Assembly: GCA_024138025.1 (NCBI GenBank)
Contig: JAMXBD010000231.1
Coordinates: 248,001 to 312,000 of the forward strand
From: Combretum micranthum
Taxonomy: Eukaryota; Streptophyta; Magnoliopsida; Myrtales; Combretaceae
Direction: 5' to 3'
DNA: 64,000 nt
Shown here piece after piece: positions 1-13,600 of this stretch. The notes beneath the pieces were generated by a model that worked only from the letters and a program-made list of their open reading frames with translations, was not told the origin of the DNA and did not search any database. The translations under genes were made by a program, and so were the position numbers. Every line of letters starts with the position of its first letter. Position 1 is the first letter of the stretch.

Positions 1-175
1 TCAAACAATAACACGTTCCCATGCAGACATGCAACTAATGGAGGTAACACCTTGGGCTTCCTCTCCAAGTCAAGACCTGAGGTGTTGTTGGGCTTGATCG
101 CCTTTGGGTTGGCAAGTTAGGTACTTTCCTTGACATGTAGGCTTATGTATGACAATGGTGGGCTGAGTGGGTTAT
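1..175 (-). repeat. 3' LTR fragment of the Tat-lineage element
   Basis: It matches the inner part of the LTR at 38416-39100: both share the blocks cttcctctcca, gacctnaggtgttgttgggc and a closing gtggnctgagtgngttat. Similarity stops at about 175 here and 39100 there. The rest of this LTR lies left of the window. The two copies differ at many positions, so the insertion is old. Confidence 0.75.
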
Positions 176-546
176 CCTTGGTAAGCCATCTAGCCTTAAC
201 TCGTGAGGCAGACTTAAAGGGTCGAGGCTCTTTCATTTAGCTACAGCCCCTTGAGAATTAGTGTTAACATAAATCTCAACCTTGCGAAGCTTGTTGGGGA
301 AGCCCCACATGGTTTTTCAAAAAACATGATACAAGTTGTAGCGTGATAATTACTATTAACATGTGGTGACATTGGTTGACTCGAGGTACACAAGCCGTAT
401 GGTTCCCACATTCTAAGTAATGGGTGTTCACTTCGATTCTCGCTCAACTTCTTATATATTAACACACCATAATGTAGGTTTTTTACTAAAAATTCTCTCT
501 CTAATTCCAGAAGGCAAAAAGTCATACCATTCATTGAACCAAGAAA
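176..546. other. Spacer between 3' LTR and antisense ORF
   Basis: About 370 bases between the 3' LTR end and the first ATG of the antisense ORF. A TATA-like tatatatta lies near 452-460, about 90 bases upstream of that ATG, and could be a promoter for the plus-strand ORF. No clear polypurine tract was recognised on the minus strand. Nothing else is evident. Confidence 0.4.
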
Positions 547-1592
547 ATGTCGAGCTTAGGTAATTCCAACACCCAATCTTTCTTTTATAATTCTAACGGT
601 AAATTATTGAGGGTCGCAGATGAGATCGAAAGAGGTCGGGGAGGTGCAAGCATGAGTTCAAGTGATTCGAGCTCAGGGGGAGAGGATTGGTTGGCAAGTG
701 GAGGTTCGGCTCTAGTGAGTGGCCACGAAGAAGGGAGTGGTGAGATTACTGTAACATCATCGGAGGAGTGAGCCATTGTAAATTTGAGGTCGTATACTGA
801 GTTGGCAGATAAAGTCTACTGATTCTCCATAGATGAATACCCTTTGGATAGCTTAGGGAAGAAGACCATCATCCCCTTATATACTTAGGTGACAGACTGT
901 TCTAGTCTCGATGGGATTAGAAGTAAAATCATGGAAGAGATCCTTTAGGCTATTTGCTAAGAAGAGATATGAGATGCTCTTGAAGAATGGGAGCTCATGA
1001 TACCCTCACCTTCTGATCGAGTTTGCCTTCTCGGCTGGCGAAGGTTTTCCCTTTATAAAAGGATATTCAATTTTGGCTTGAGATACCCTTCTCCTTATTC
1101 TAGAGGGAGTTTTTCAACTATCATAGGTTGTGCCTTGTTTAACTTTTGCTTAACAGTTGGCATCTCCTAGTAGATTTTGAGGTCATTTGCTTAGGGATCT
1201 ATGTGTAGCCTACCTCTACATTATTTTTGAGGTACTACTCGCATAAGAGGTATGAGTTCGGGTGGTGATACCTCACAAAGTAGATGAAAAGCCCGTACAA
1301 GCTCCTCTATGGGCTTACCAACTCGAATGGGGAAGATTGGAAGAAGAAATTTTTGGTGGTCAACACAAGGGAAGGTGCTCAAATTGACCTTTAGTAGATT
1401 GGTGTGAGCCTAACCGAGGTCATAAGCATCCAAAGTTGAGGCCGTATGATGCCAAGGGGAAAAAGATTATAAATGAGCTTATGCAAGAGCGAAGTGGGAA
1501 GCTTTTCGATGTTGAGCTGGTAGGATGGAACTTTCTAGAAGGGGTGTCGTTTAATGCGGGTGACAAGGTCATGGTTCCTCGAGGTATGGGAT
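547..1592 (+). pseudogene. Antisense ORF of the Tat element, part 1 (putative gypsy-type transposon protein family)
   Basis: Transcribed opposite to gag-pol. A real ATG at 547 opens 74 codons, rich in Ser, Gly and acidic residues, before a TGA. The same frame then stays protein-like through several stops, with segments such as IDEYPLDSLGKKTIIPLY and IPSPSDRVCLLGWRRFSLYK followed by IFNFGLRYPSPYSRGSFST. The P-S-P-x-D-R ... F-x-L-Y ... G-L-R-x-P spacing resembles the plant 'putative gypsy type transposon' domain (Pfam Transposase_28), judged by eye. The frame shifts near 1400, continuing as RPYDAKGKKIINELMQERSG. The gene is cut at 1592 by a solo LTR and resumes at 6143 and 27989. Its function in these elements is not known to me. 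It is broken here. Confidence 0.6.
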
Positions 1593-4500
1593 TATCATGC
1601 TTCAAGGGGTACCATAAACGTGACAGTCCACCGTACACAATACTAAAGCCTAAGAATGACTACCTTAGTTACGCAAATGCTTCCATATTATGTACAAGGC
1701 GTACATCACAACCAAGGGCACATATTGGAGTAGCACAATTTACATTGATAACGATCAAGTAATAAGACAAAGAGAATACTTACCATAAAACTTAAACATG
1801 ATTGATTACATATCTTAGGGGCATACCTTTGCTATTGTCTCAAAATCTATATAAATACATTCCTTTAGGAATCTCCAAAATACTAACATAGCACACATTA
1901 CATATAAGGAATTTACAAAATAACTTCATCTTATTTTCCCATTACCTCCACAAGAGTTTAAAATCCATCTATGACTTACTTTACGTCATGATCCTTGAAT
2001 AGAGCCACGGGGATATCTGTTTCAACAAAAATCTATAGGAGTATAAACTACAACTAGCTTAGTGAGGTATTCTTTTTCATTCGTACTATGATTTTAAACA
2101 AGATCATTTAATTTTTCACACATATGTTATGCATGTTATGCAATAATCACATGATTTCACAAGTATATATAGTTATCCGGAAACCATATATAGAACGAAT
2201 TTAACCCTCCGTATCGAAGGTTAGGGAATTGTTGATGAAGATCCTCAACCTTCTACTGCTAGTCCCCAGGCCCCCAACCAAAACGTTCGGTTGGCTCGGC
2301 TCCGAACCTAGAGTCGTATTCCCCTAGCGATTTGAATTCTCTAGGAAGGAACATGGCTCGTGTCCCAGCACGATAACAACCAATCCAACTCTACGCATAG
2401 GAGTAGCAGCCTTCCGAGAGAGATGTGAATCAATGGATGCTATGAGTGAACGTTTTATTTTTCTTAAGTAAAGCCTTATTAAGGTTTCTTAGGGGTGATC
2501 AAACAACTTTGCAGACAATAAGCAGGCAAAAATGTAGGCAAACAAAATACTTAACAAATAATTTGAAGTTGCGATATTCTTAATTCCCATTTCACACATA
2601 AGCATAGAATCACATATAAACGTATCCTCGAATTCTTCATACATGTCCATTTGTATCTTTTCTTAGTATAATAATGCCACTATTCTACAAGCACAAGCAA
2701 ATAACGAAATTAAGAGGAATAATTCACTCGTCCATTTCGCAATCTTCTTAGTTGTAATAATCCTTAGGAAGAGAAATCTCGTATCCTTCATCACCTAGAC
2801 AAAAGAAATACCGGGGATGAGTATTTCATAGAAGTTCTATTTAAACATTCTAATTCTATTTCACTATGTTGGTCAAAATCGCATAGAATGAAATTCCAAC
2901 TTAAAATGGCTATAACTTGCTCATTTTAACTCGAAATTTCGCATATAATATACCGTTTTCCTACCTACTCGAAAAGATCTATCTATTTTTAAGGTTATTT
3001 TGGTCATAAAAAAGTCGTTTGGGTTTTGAAACCATAGGGTACAGATTTGTCACAAAAATTCCAATTTTCAAAACATAAAATTGCAAACTCTTCTTTATCC
3101 AAAAATACTCGTATAAAAAATATAGATATTAGTATAGTTGGAAAAATCCTTTGAGTATATATATAGACTCGTATTGTATGCAACATTCCAATGATGTTGT
3201 CTCAATGATTATATTTCGTAAAATAATGTCTTACGGTGTTAAAACTTGAACTTTGACAATTTCTTCCCTCAGTGTCTTGAAAGAATTTTATAATTTCTTG
3301 GGTTATTATAAATAAATATATTCTTTTTTTTTCTAATTTATTTTCTAAAATAAATAAATTTTTTCTTTTAGCTTTGGTCTTTTATAATTTTTACTTGTAG
3401 TGATAAAAGTGAAGTTTTTAAAGTTTTTATTAAGTTGTTGGTAACCTATAGTAATTTGAGTTGTGTATATTTTTTCTTCTAAAAATGGTTTTGAAAATCG
3501 AGTCTTTTTCTTCTTACATGTTCATTTCCTAACTTTTTTAAAATACATTTTATTTCTAAAACTCGGTCCTTTAAGTCTTTTCTAAATCTTGCTTGGAAGA
3601 AAATCATGTTTCACTATTTTATTAAGTTTTTGATAATATTTATTGTTCTTATCATGTTTATAAAATGATTTATCTTTTAGAAACTTGACAACCTCTATTT
3701 TTCTAAGTGAGTTGATTTTATCTTAACTTATAAAACTTAGTTTAGTTATTACTTTCTATTATGGAGTTGGTAAAAATTCCTACAAGTAAGCTTTTTGGGA
3801 AAGTTTATCAAAAAATTATAAACTTTATGTGACTTATCATAATAAAAGAAAATGTTTATTTTATTAGTTAACTTCTTTAAAAAAAATTATTTTCATTGTT
3901 ATTTAAGAAAAGTCTTGGTGGCTTTGAAAAGAGGTTGTAGAAATAATTTTTCTTAGGTGGTTGATAACAAAATCTTGATGTATGTAAAGGGAGTTTAGTT
4001 TCATTTTTCCTTTATTTTTTTTTGTAAAATTATCCTTGTTGACACTTAGAAAAACTTTGGAAAAAGTTTGAGAAAAAGTTGTAAAAATACATTTTCTAAG
4101 TTGTTGTTGACAAGTTTCTTTATTTAATTACTAGTTACATAATAAAAGAGTTTTAGTTTCAAGTTCCTATATTAAAGAAAAATTTCACTTTAAATGTTGT
4201 TGAGACAATATCATTATGAGGATGCATGTAATGAGCATGTAATATGGAAATTATGAAAATATAAGAAAAGGTAAGAAGCAAGATAATAATTATAAGCAAG
4301 CTAATAATTTCAAGTATTGAGAACCTTAGCTTCATCAAGGTATCCCGATCAAGTATTGGGAGCCTTAGTTTTATCAAGGCAACCCAGTCAAGTATTGGGA
4401 GCCTTAGCTTCATCAAGGCATCCCGAGACTAAGAATAAACTAGTCCCAAAAAAGAAAGAAAAGAAAAGCAATAATAGAAGCATTAATAGTAAAAGTAAGT

Positions 4501-6142
4501 TAGTAAGAGTTAGTGAGTATTAGACTCTAATATATATATATATATACATATACTTAATAATATATATAAAGTTAGATTAGAGCATAAAAACAACAATAAT
4601 ATCAACTTATATAAAATCATAATAACAACATAGTAAAATTGGAATTTCATATACAAGAACAAAACATGAACATGTTGTTGCTTTTACTACTCATATGAGC
4701 TTCAAAACAATACCATGGTCATGCTAAGTTATATGATATAGATAAACTAAATAGTTAGAGGAAGTTTACCTAAAGTGTTTTTGTGGTGTGAAGATGATAG
4801 ATGAATTGGGTATTATGTGGTTGGTAGTATGTGGTGGATAATTTGTGTATAGAAGAGGGTTTTGTGAAGAATTTGTGAGAGAGAGTTTTGGTAGAGAGAA
4901 ATTTTGGAGAGAGAATTTGTGGAGTGATTTTGGGAGAATTTTGTTATATGGAATAAAGGTGTGAAAAAAGTGGAGGGAAATAGGGTATTTATAGTTGAAG
5001 ATGGAGGAAAATTGTGTGTATAAAATAAATTGAAAAGAAAAAAATTCATGGATGGTACATGAGGGGAGGGCGGGGGGCACCAGCCATGGTAGAGAAAGGG
5101 GAAGAGAGATTGACTTTGTAATTTTGTAAGAGAAATAATTAATATGTAAGGTATGATTTGATATAAGATATATTGGAAAGGTAAAAAGTAAGAAAATAGG
5201 TGTATAGGTAGTAAAAATAAGTTGTAAGAAAAAGTAGAAATAGATGAATAGTAGAAAAGTATTATAAATAGTAGACTAGATAAATAAAATACTAGTAGTA
5301 ATAAAAATACGTGTAAACGGCTATATCAGATATTTTAAATACCAAAAAATTATGAAACTGATATTTTAGATTTCTTATATTATTACGAGTCTAACGGTAT
5401 TAACAAATTATTTTTATTGTCCGGTGTACCAGGGCATGATTTTCGAAAACTAATCCCGTTCGGATTTGAAAGACGCTAGAAATTTACGAATCTGATATTT
5501 TTAAGCTTTCTTATATTATTACAGATAATTATCAACCAATTATTTTTGTTCTGTTGATTAGGGTTTAAGAGCGCGGGATTGCCATATCTTAAACTCTAGG
5601 TTTGTTATAACCTTATTGACTTTTAGGGTTCCATTTTGACTTCCGACTTGTTGAGTTATTCGTAAGATCATAAAATTTTTGGGTTTTGTGTGTTATATTT
5701 TTTGTTCCACCTTTATGGTTTATTTTATTTTATTCATGATTATTTAATATTTTTCTGTTCTCAAGATCGTTTAACCGAGTCTAGGGTTATGGGTTGACTC
5801 AGTTTTACTTTTGGTGGTAGTTGAAAATTTTTATTCTAAAATTTACTAAAGGATTTAAGGTTTTAGTATTTTGTTGTCGAGCGTTATTTGGATATATCAT
5901 TTTGATTTGCATGTTAGGAAACATATAGATGATTTGATTGGTGTACGAATGTTGAATCAATCGATTGTTGGATTTCCTCTTTTGTTTTCAGGGTTCTCTT
6001 TTTCTCAAGGTTAAGAATTTTCGTATTTGACCTTATTTAGAATTTGGTTTTAACTAAGGTCGATTTTTTAGGGTTTTCGGTTTTGGTGTTAAGGCTTTTA
6101 GGATTATTTTTCTAAAAACTGTGAAAAATTCAGAGGTTTACA
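1593..6142 (-). mobile_element. Solo LTR of the chromovirus family (old, diverged)
   Basis: It aligns along its length with the LTRs at 6823-10331 and 24434-27988: the start (tatcatgc for TGTCACGC), the block catataatatacc near 2945 next to the shared 'acctactcgaaaa', and the closing ggtttaca. Flanking 5-mers are GGGAT (1588-1592) and GAGAT (6143-6147), an imperfect duplication. It has no internal region, so it is a recombined solo LTR. At 4.55 kb it is about 1 kb longer than its relatives. Part of the excess is at 5700-6040, where the match is poor, so the right edge could instead be near 5690. A TATA-like tatttata lies near 4985 (minus strand promoter). It splits the antisense ORF of the Tat element. 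Confidence 0.65.
4310..4426. repeat. Three tandem 39-bp repeats inside the solo LTR
   Basis: Three consecutive units begin tcaagtattg and end tcccga, cccag or tcccga, each 39 bases long and differing at a few positions. The corresponding place in the related LTRs (about 9010, 11815, 15200 and 26690) holds a single unit. The expansion is therefore specific to this copy. Confidence 0.85.
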
Positions 6143-6822
6143 GAGATTTTTTTGGATGTAGCATCTCTTTTTCTCCCCCTCCCCTGATGGCTGTTAGGTT
6201 GAGCTTTGCATAGAGGAGCACTTCTTTCAATTGAAATCTATTTCGTTTTTCTATTGGATCGGTGAGCTGAACTTTACAGGTTTTGTCTATATTTTACTAA
6301 TGCCTTTGTTGTTTTTCTTTTCGAAATGTGCAAATAGAGATGATAAACATCAACAAGCTTCATTTTAGACCATTGACTAGGAAGAGGAAGAAGACTCCGG
6401 TGAAGATGAAAGCGCCTTTGAAGAGGTGAGCCATTGATGGTGAGGAGAGGGATTGTCCTATTCCCATCACTAAGGAGGTTTAGGTTGTGCCTTTGGCTAA
6501 TCCTCGTAGGCATGGTTAACATGATGAGGAGGCTCCTATTGCTAATACTAGTGTGCAGGTCGTGTATACATATCCATGCCCCCGTTCCCCTAAGGTGCAA
6601 AGTGCGCTTCAACGTTCTTTAGTTGTGGTCTCGCCAACTGGTTGAGTATCCCTTAGGGTTGAGGTAGTTGAGAGTAATAACAATTTTAATACAGCTAGGT
6701 CGTTGTTGCTAGAGATTGGCCAGCAAGTGCCATTATTGGGGCTTTTATTGAAGTAAGGGGGGAGAGGCTTTAAAGTGGACTGGCTTGGCCGTTGATTGGG
6801 GAATGTTTGAGTATATTGGTTT
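6143..6822 (+). pseudogene. Antisense ORF of the Tat element, part 2
   Basis: The stretch between the solo LTR and the chromovirus insertion continues the plus-strand antisense gene. From about 6333 a basic segment (RPLTRKRKKTPVKMKAPLKR) is readable. It is followed by a Pro/Val-rich low-complexity region (for example TSVQVVYTYPCPRSPKVQSA) with scattered stops. Composition and position suggest the variable linker of the protein. The sequence is cut at 6822 by the chromovirus and resumes at 27989. Coding status is inferred from position more than from homology. Confidence 0.45.
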
Positions 6823-9800
6823 TGTCAGCCCCAAAGGATACTCTAAGCATAACAAGCCGCCACACTTAATATTAAAGCTTAAGTATGACAACCTTAGTCA
6901 TTCTCATAAGCTTTGATATAAGGTGTAAGGTGTACTCTTACAATATTTAGAGGACCATGCTTTGAAATATAAAGCCTAAGAAGATATAATAACAAGTTAA
7001 GAAATCGAAGTCATAAAATCCATTCATTCATAATAATTGTCTTACTAGTCTTACGGGCATTCCCCTGCCAAAATAACTATAGTCTATTACAAAAAATTTT
7101 CTATGGAGTCTACATCTAAATTAATCCTAAACTTCATCTAAAAGTTCCTTAACCAAAAAGGGAATTAACTGGCTGTAAGGTCCTCGTGGTCTCAACCAAA
7201 AATAGCTAAACTGCAAAAGATACCTATAGGAGTATAAGCTAATAGGCTTGGTGGGAATTATTTCCATAAGTAAATACTTGAGTAACAAAATTCAAACAAG
7301 TTATTTAGGCAACCAAGTGGGATGCAACATACACGTGAGCAAGCAAGGCGCATAGTTTTTGGGGAACTATATGTTGAATGGATTTACGCCCTCCATTCGG
7401 GATTTGGTGATAAGTAATCTCAAAACGAGTAGTTTTAGGTAAGTTAAGCTTTCGATCATTACCGCCAAGCATATTAAGTCTACTTGGGTTGAGCCATGCT
7501 TTCAGATTATCGCCAAGCATTGGGTTAATTCCATGTTGCCAAGCAATCGCTTTCGAACATAGCTACCAAGTGTTGCTTTCAACCACGCTACTATCCTTTT
7601 CACCCAAGGATAATAACCCCATGCAATGTGACTCACTTCGTGGTATGCATGAATCAATTTATTTAAGATATCATAGCAACATTATGGTAAATTTAAGGTA
7701 ATCATAGAATTTCAGACATATCAAATTCTATACTAAGACAAGTAATTTTTTACAATCAATTCGTGCCTCGGTATTCTTAATGTTCTTTCACACAACTTTA
7801 CATCTATAGCATTTGTCTTTCCCTAAATTCTAATGCATCTATACTACAAGCACAATCAAGTACACAATTTAAAGATATAAACTTACGCTGCCATGACGTA
7901 CTTCTTCTAAATGGATGAGTGGATCGATCAATCTACTTAGTCAAAGTAATCCTTAGGATATGGATATTCCTCCTCGGGATCACCTAGTTAAGAAAAATAC
8001 CCATAATGAGTACTTCTTGATAACTCTCTTGAAATTTGACAAAACTATGTCTTAAAAACATCAAAATTCATGTAGAAGATAATTTCACTTAAAACGGCCA
8101 TAACTTAGTTATTTTAACTCGGAATTGCGCATATAATATACCATTTTCTACCTATTCGAAAAATATGTCCGTTTCCAAAACTATTTTTATCAAACTAGGT
8201 ATTTGGGCTCCGAAGCAGTAGCAATCAAATTCATCATGAGATTTCCCATGCCCAAAACACTTGTTTCAAACTTCAAATCATTCAAAGTCATTTGATAAAT
8301 ATAGTTATCTATAGTTGAAAAATTCCTCTTTATAGTTACATAACTGATGTTTCACACATAGTTCAAGTATGTGTTGCCCCAACAAACTTTTTAGCAAAAA
8401 CAATGTTAGTTGAAGGTTTGTAAAATTATGGTTATATAAGAAATCCTTTTTGTAAACCTTCCAAAAATGAATCTTTTTTGTTTCTTTGTTTTCAAAAATT
8501 TTTTGTTTATCTTACTATTTTCATTGGTGACTTTCCATAAAAATGAATTTTCTTTTGGAACTAAGGTCACTTTTCCTATTAGTTTTTATATAATTTTTCT
8601 TTGACAATTGCTTGGAAAATCTTGGTTTGAAAAATCTCATTTCCTTTTTATGGGGTTTCCTTCATATTATGTTTTTGTGAAAAATATTTTAGTATCAAAA
8701 GTCATCTTCTTTTGAAAAACAATTTAATATAGAGATGATTTAAGAAAAAGTTTTTCAAAATAAGTGTAGTTTCAAAATTATAGTAAGTTCTTCCTAAAGT
8801 TTTGAAAAGAATAGATTTACCTTTATTAACTCATAGCTTCTAAATTTCATATAAAACCATTCTTTTGTGGAAAAATGTCCTTTTTGCAAAAAAGCATATT
8901 TGAAGCTTTAAAGTTTAGACACCAACCTTTTTGTGTATGAACATGAGAATAATAGCAAGCAAAAGTATAATGTAATAATAACAATATAATGAATAAGATA
9001 ACAAAATAAAGTCAAGTACTGGGAGTCTTAGCCTCTTTAAGGATCTCGGGATTAAGAAATAGACTAGTCCCAAAAGAAAAGAAATTAAAAGAAAGGAAAT
9101 TGTTTTGACTTGATGAGGACAAGTCTAAGACTAAAAACTAGTCTTAAAACAACATGAAATAAATAAATTACAAAGAAAGAAAATAAATAAATTACTTTGC
9201 ATGAAAGTAAATAAATTACAAGTGAGCTTATATGCTCTAAAGAATATCTAGATACATAATTATATTTAAAGAAGTTAGTTAATATCAATAATAAGATATA
9301 AAATCAAAATAAAAATATAAATGTAGAAGTTTATGAATAAGAACAATGCATGAACATAGTGCAGCTTCCATAACAATTAGTTTAGGAAACTTACACCATG
9401 GTCATGTAAAGTTACATGACATGGTAAGAGAGATTGGAGAAGATTTCTTACCTAAATTAACAATGGTAGTAGTGTTGGTATGAGTAGAAGATAGCATTGA
9501 GAAGAAATTTTAGGAGAGTGTTGAGAGAAAATTTAGAGAGAATTTTGGAGCGTAATTTTGCAGAAGTGAAGGTGTAAAGAAAATGAAGGGGGGGGGGGGG
9601 GCCGCGCGGGGTGGCGGGGCTTATTTATAGGGCATGAAGAGTGAATTTAGGTGATTTAAATAAAAGAAAATTGAAAAGAAATATGGAGAGGGAGGAAAGA
9701 TAGGGCGCCGACCAAGGGGAGAAGGAGAGAGTGAGATGTAATTTTTTTGTATTTTGTTTTTTAAGAGTAATAATATGTAAGGTAGATATGATATAAAGTT

Positions 9801-10331
9801 ATGGGAAAGATAAAAAGTAAAGATAATATGTATGTAGAGTGTAAAAGTAGGTAGTAGTAAAAGTAGTGATAGTTGAATAGTGTAGAATAGTAATGAATAG
9901 TATAATGTAAAGTAGATGGGACTAATAAAGTACCGGTAATAAGAAGATATACGTATAAATGCAATATATGATATTTTTAACTATTGAAAAATTATAAAAT
10001 TGATGTTTTTGAAAACCTTATATTTTTACGAGTCTAACAGTATATTCGGAATGTTTTTACTATTCCGAGCTCCTTATACGTTTTTCGAAAACTGTATCTA
10101 TTCGAGTTCAAAACAAATCGCGGTTTTACTAATCTAATATTTTTAAACTTCTTAGATTATTACGAATGGTTCTACATATTAATCTCTTACTTACTCACTT
10201 AGGTTTACAAACACGGGATTACTGAACTTAAACTGTTACGTCTAACTAGGGTTTTGTTGACTTTAAGGTTTTTGGTTGACCTTCTGATTAGGGTTTAAGC
10301 TTAACTGATTGTAAAACTTTGGGGGTTTACA
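6823..10331 (-). repeat. 3' LTR of the chromovirus
   Basis: Plus-strand ends are TGTCAGCCCC and GGGGGTTTACA, so the sense LTR runs TGTAAACC to GGCTGACA. It is collinear with 24434-27988 over 3509 bases. A TATA-like ttatttata lies near 9625 on the minus strand, beside a run of 14 Gs (9588-9601) and a purine-rich leader. The left flank GGTTT matches the right flank of the other LTR. Confidence 0.9.
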
Positions 10332-10641
10332 ACCTACCCCTTTAAAGAAATTTTTGTCCTCAAAACTTGGGAATACATTCTAAAAGCTTCAAACAAACTC
10401 GAGTACTTGCGCCGTATCTCATCCTTAGCTTCTCATGTTGCCTCTTCGTAGAATGATTTCTCCATAGAACCTTGACATACTTGATTTCCTTGTTCCTCAA
10501 CTTTTGAACCTTTCGGTCGAGGATTTGTACCGGGTATTCTTCATAAGTGAGATTTTCCTTTTTGAGCACTGGTTCTAACTCCAAAACTCGTTCGGGGTTG
10601 GATACATGCTTACGTAGCACAGAGATGTGGAACACATTTTG
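10332..10641 (-). pseudogene. Chromovirus pol C-terminus (integrase tail and chromodomain), part 2
   Basis: This is the last part of the polyprotein, separated from the rest by the 6.85-kb solo-LTR insertion. The minus strand reads QNVFHISVLRKHVSNPERVL, the usual motif after the integrase GPY/F module, then LTYEEYPVQILDRKVQKLRN and VKVLWRNH, typical of the chromodomain tail. After WRNH the frame shifts by one base: the other frame continues SFYEEAT, one stop, then EAKDEIRRKYSSLFEAFRMY to the end. A polypurine tract (AAAGGGGTAGG, 10332-10345) and the 3' LTR follow at once. The reading continues LPPNLSGV from 17504 across the insertion. Confidence 0.85.
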
Positions 10642-10646
10642 TACTC

Positions 10647-13600
10647 TGTAAACCCTCAAAGTTTTACGATCAATTATGCTTAAACCCTAATTAAAATGTT
10701 AATCGGAAATCCTAAAGTCAACAAAACCCTAGTTACACGCAACCGTACAAGTTCGGCAATCCCATATTCATAACCTTAAGTAAGTAAGTGAGGATTAGTA
10801 TGTAGAATAGTTCGTAAAAACATGAGAAGCTTAAAAATACTAGATTAGTTAAACCGTGATTTGTTTTAAGCCTGATCGAATACAGTTTTCAAAAAATCGT
10901 GTCTCGGAGCTCGAAATAGTAGAAATATTCCGAATATACCATTAGACTCGTAAAGATATAAGGTTTTCAAAAATATCAATTTTATAATTTTTCAGTAACT
11001 AAAAATATCAGATATCACAATTATACGCGTATTTTCTTACTACCGGTACTTTAATTGTCATATCTACTTTACATTACACTATTTATTACTATTCTACACT
11101 ATTTATCTATCTCTACTTTTTCTTACAACCTACTCTTACAACGATACACCTATTTTCTTACAATTTTCATTTCCAATACAACTTCACATCTCTCATATCT
11201 TACTTTTCATTAACAAAAATACAAAAAAATAAATTTTCACTCTCTCTTTCACTCATATTTGCACCAGCCCTCCCTCATACACACACAATTTGTTTTATTT
11301 TTTATTTTTTTAATTAACACAATTATACTCCACTTTTTCCTATAAATACCACATTTTGCTTTCATTTCCCACACCTTTTATACACTATAATTACTCTCCC
11401 AAAATCTCTCCAAAAGCTCTCTCAAATTTTCTCTAGTTTCTACTTCTTCTATAGATAATAGTTTAAGCTTTCTATATGTTCATTTACTTAGTATGAGCAT
11501 AGTGTGTGTTTTCTAAACACATGGAGGTTAAGAAAGCAACAATTTGTTCATACTTTGTTCTTGTTCATGAATCTATTTTCTTTTATGTTGTTCTTATGTT
11601 TATCTAACTAACTATATCTATGTCATTATATATATCTTTTAGAGCATATAAGCTAACTTGTTATTGCAATTTATTTACTTTCCTCACAATTTATTTATTT
11701 ACCTTGCAATTTATTTACTTTCAAGTTGTTTTAAGACTAGTCTTAGACTTGTCATCATCAAGTCAAAACAATTTTATTTTTCTTTTGGGACTAGTCTATT
11801 CTTAGTCTCGGGAAGCCTTGAAGAAGCTAAGGCTCCCAATACTTGACAATTATTATTATGTTTATTTATTTCTTATGTTCTTTATTATTATCTTATCTTG
11901 TGATATTTTTATCTTTTATAAACTACATGATCATATTCATGCATGGCTAAGAAGTTGTTGTCCAAATAAAAATGAATCTTTTTAATGAAAGAATAAAATT
12001 TGATCAAAGCTTTTCCAAAGACCTAGAAAGATATTTTCAAATAAATCTCTTTTAAAAGTTTATGTAAACTCATCATGAAATTTCAAACTATTAAATGAAG
12101 TTTCTTTAAAAGTCTAAAGGTATTTCCTTTTCAAATAACAAAAGAAGTCTTGATATGTAGATAATAACTTGGCACTATTTTGACCAACTTTTTTAAAACA
12201 AGAGCTAAATAAGATTTCAAGAAAAATTAACTTACAAGGAAAATGAAAATAAAATTTCAAAGTATAAACTCATCAAGTACTACTAAAAAACTTTTGGAAA
12301 CTCTATTTTTTAATTACTAGAAATAAATTTTGCAGGTAACCTGAAAAGACCAAACTTCACTTTCAACTCACTTTTGATAAACTAAATAATTAAAATATAG
12401 TATATTGGATTTTGATCATCAAGAATTTATAAATTACTTCACTCACATAAAGTAAAGTCTAACAAATCCAAATTTTCCAAATACTAGAAAAGGTTGTTTT
12501 AAGGAAATAAATTAAATAAGACAATACCTATAGCTTCATGCATAAATTATGAGTCTATTTATATACATAAGGAATTCTTTTCAAAGATATACATATTTGA
12601 GTTTTACTTAAACAAGCTTTAATAAAGAAGGATTAGAAATTTTTGTTTTTGAAGAAAGGAATTTTCGTATTAAATCTATACCCTTCTAATCCGAGACCCA
12701 AATGACCTTTTATAGTAAAAGTAACCTTATAAATGAATAGGTCCTTTCGAGTAGGTAGAAAACGACATAAAATATACGAAATTCCGAGTTAAAATGAGTA
12801 AGTTATGGCCATTTTAAGTTGGAACTTCCTTCCGATCCGATTTTACCGCAAATTAAAGATAGATTTAGAATCTTCAAAATAGAAATTCTATGAAAGAATC
12901 ATTTTGGGTATTTCATCTTGTTTAGGTGAAGAAGAAACCAATATCGCATTTCCTGAAGATTATTTCGACTAGGAACGATCATCATGGAGTGATTGTGCTT
13001 GTGAGTAGTAGCACTATAGAGTAAGGAAAAAGATAATAAATAAATGTTGTGTGATCTAGATTCATGATTGAATAATGTGGTTGTTAAATAAAAGCTAAGT
13101 ATATCGAAAGAGGAATTGATGAATAACTTATGATTTCTTACAATGGTATGATGAATATTGTTTTGGTTACCTTTAACTTGAAATTGACTATAATTGAATA
13201 AACCAATATTAAAAACGATTCATGCATAACATATTATGAGTCATATTTATTTTTCGCTACTATTCTTTGTGTGGGGAAATGAAGAGTCGTAGTGGTGGCT
13301 AGTAGGAGCCGGAAAGTCTACAGGGCAAGTGGGAGTTAGTAAGTCTACAATCATTGATGGTCGTATGAGTCGGTAACACCCAACCTCGACATGGAGGGCA
13401 TAAAATCCATGCTACACATGATTTCCGGTTAATCGAGTGTATTTTTGTTTGCTCATGTGATTTGATACATTCCCATCTGATTGTCTAAAATACTTGTATG
13501 TTTTATGGAAATGTTTTGAAGATGGGAGTTATCTCACTAAGCTAGTTTTGCTTATACCCCTATAGCTTTTTGTTACAGTTTGATTACTTGTGATTGGCAC

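Noticed and set aside
4766..5080. Minus-strand frames rich in Ser, Phe, Pro and Asn
   Set aside because: They are the C/T-rich leader of the LTR on that strand; the same low-complexity tract occurs in the other LTRs.
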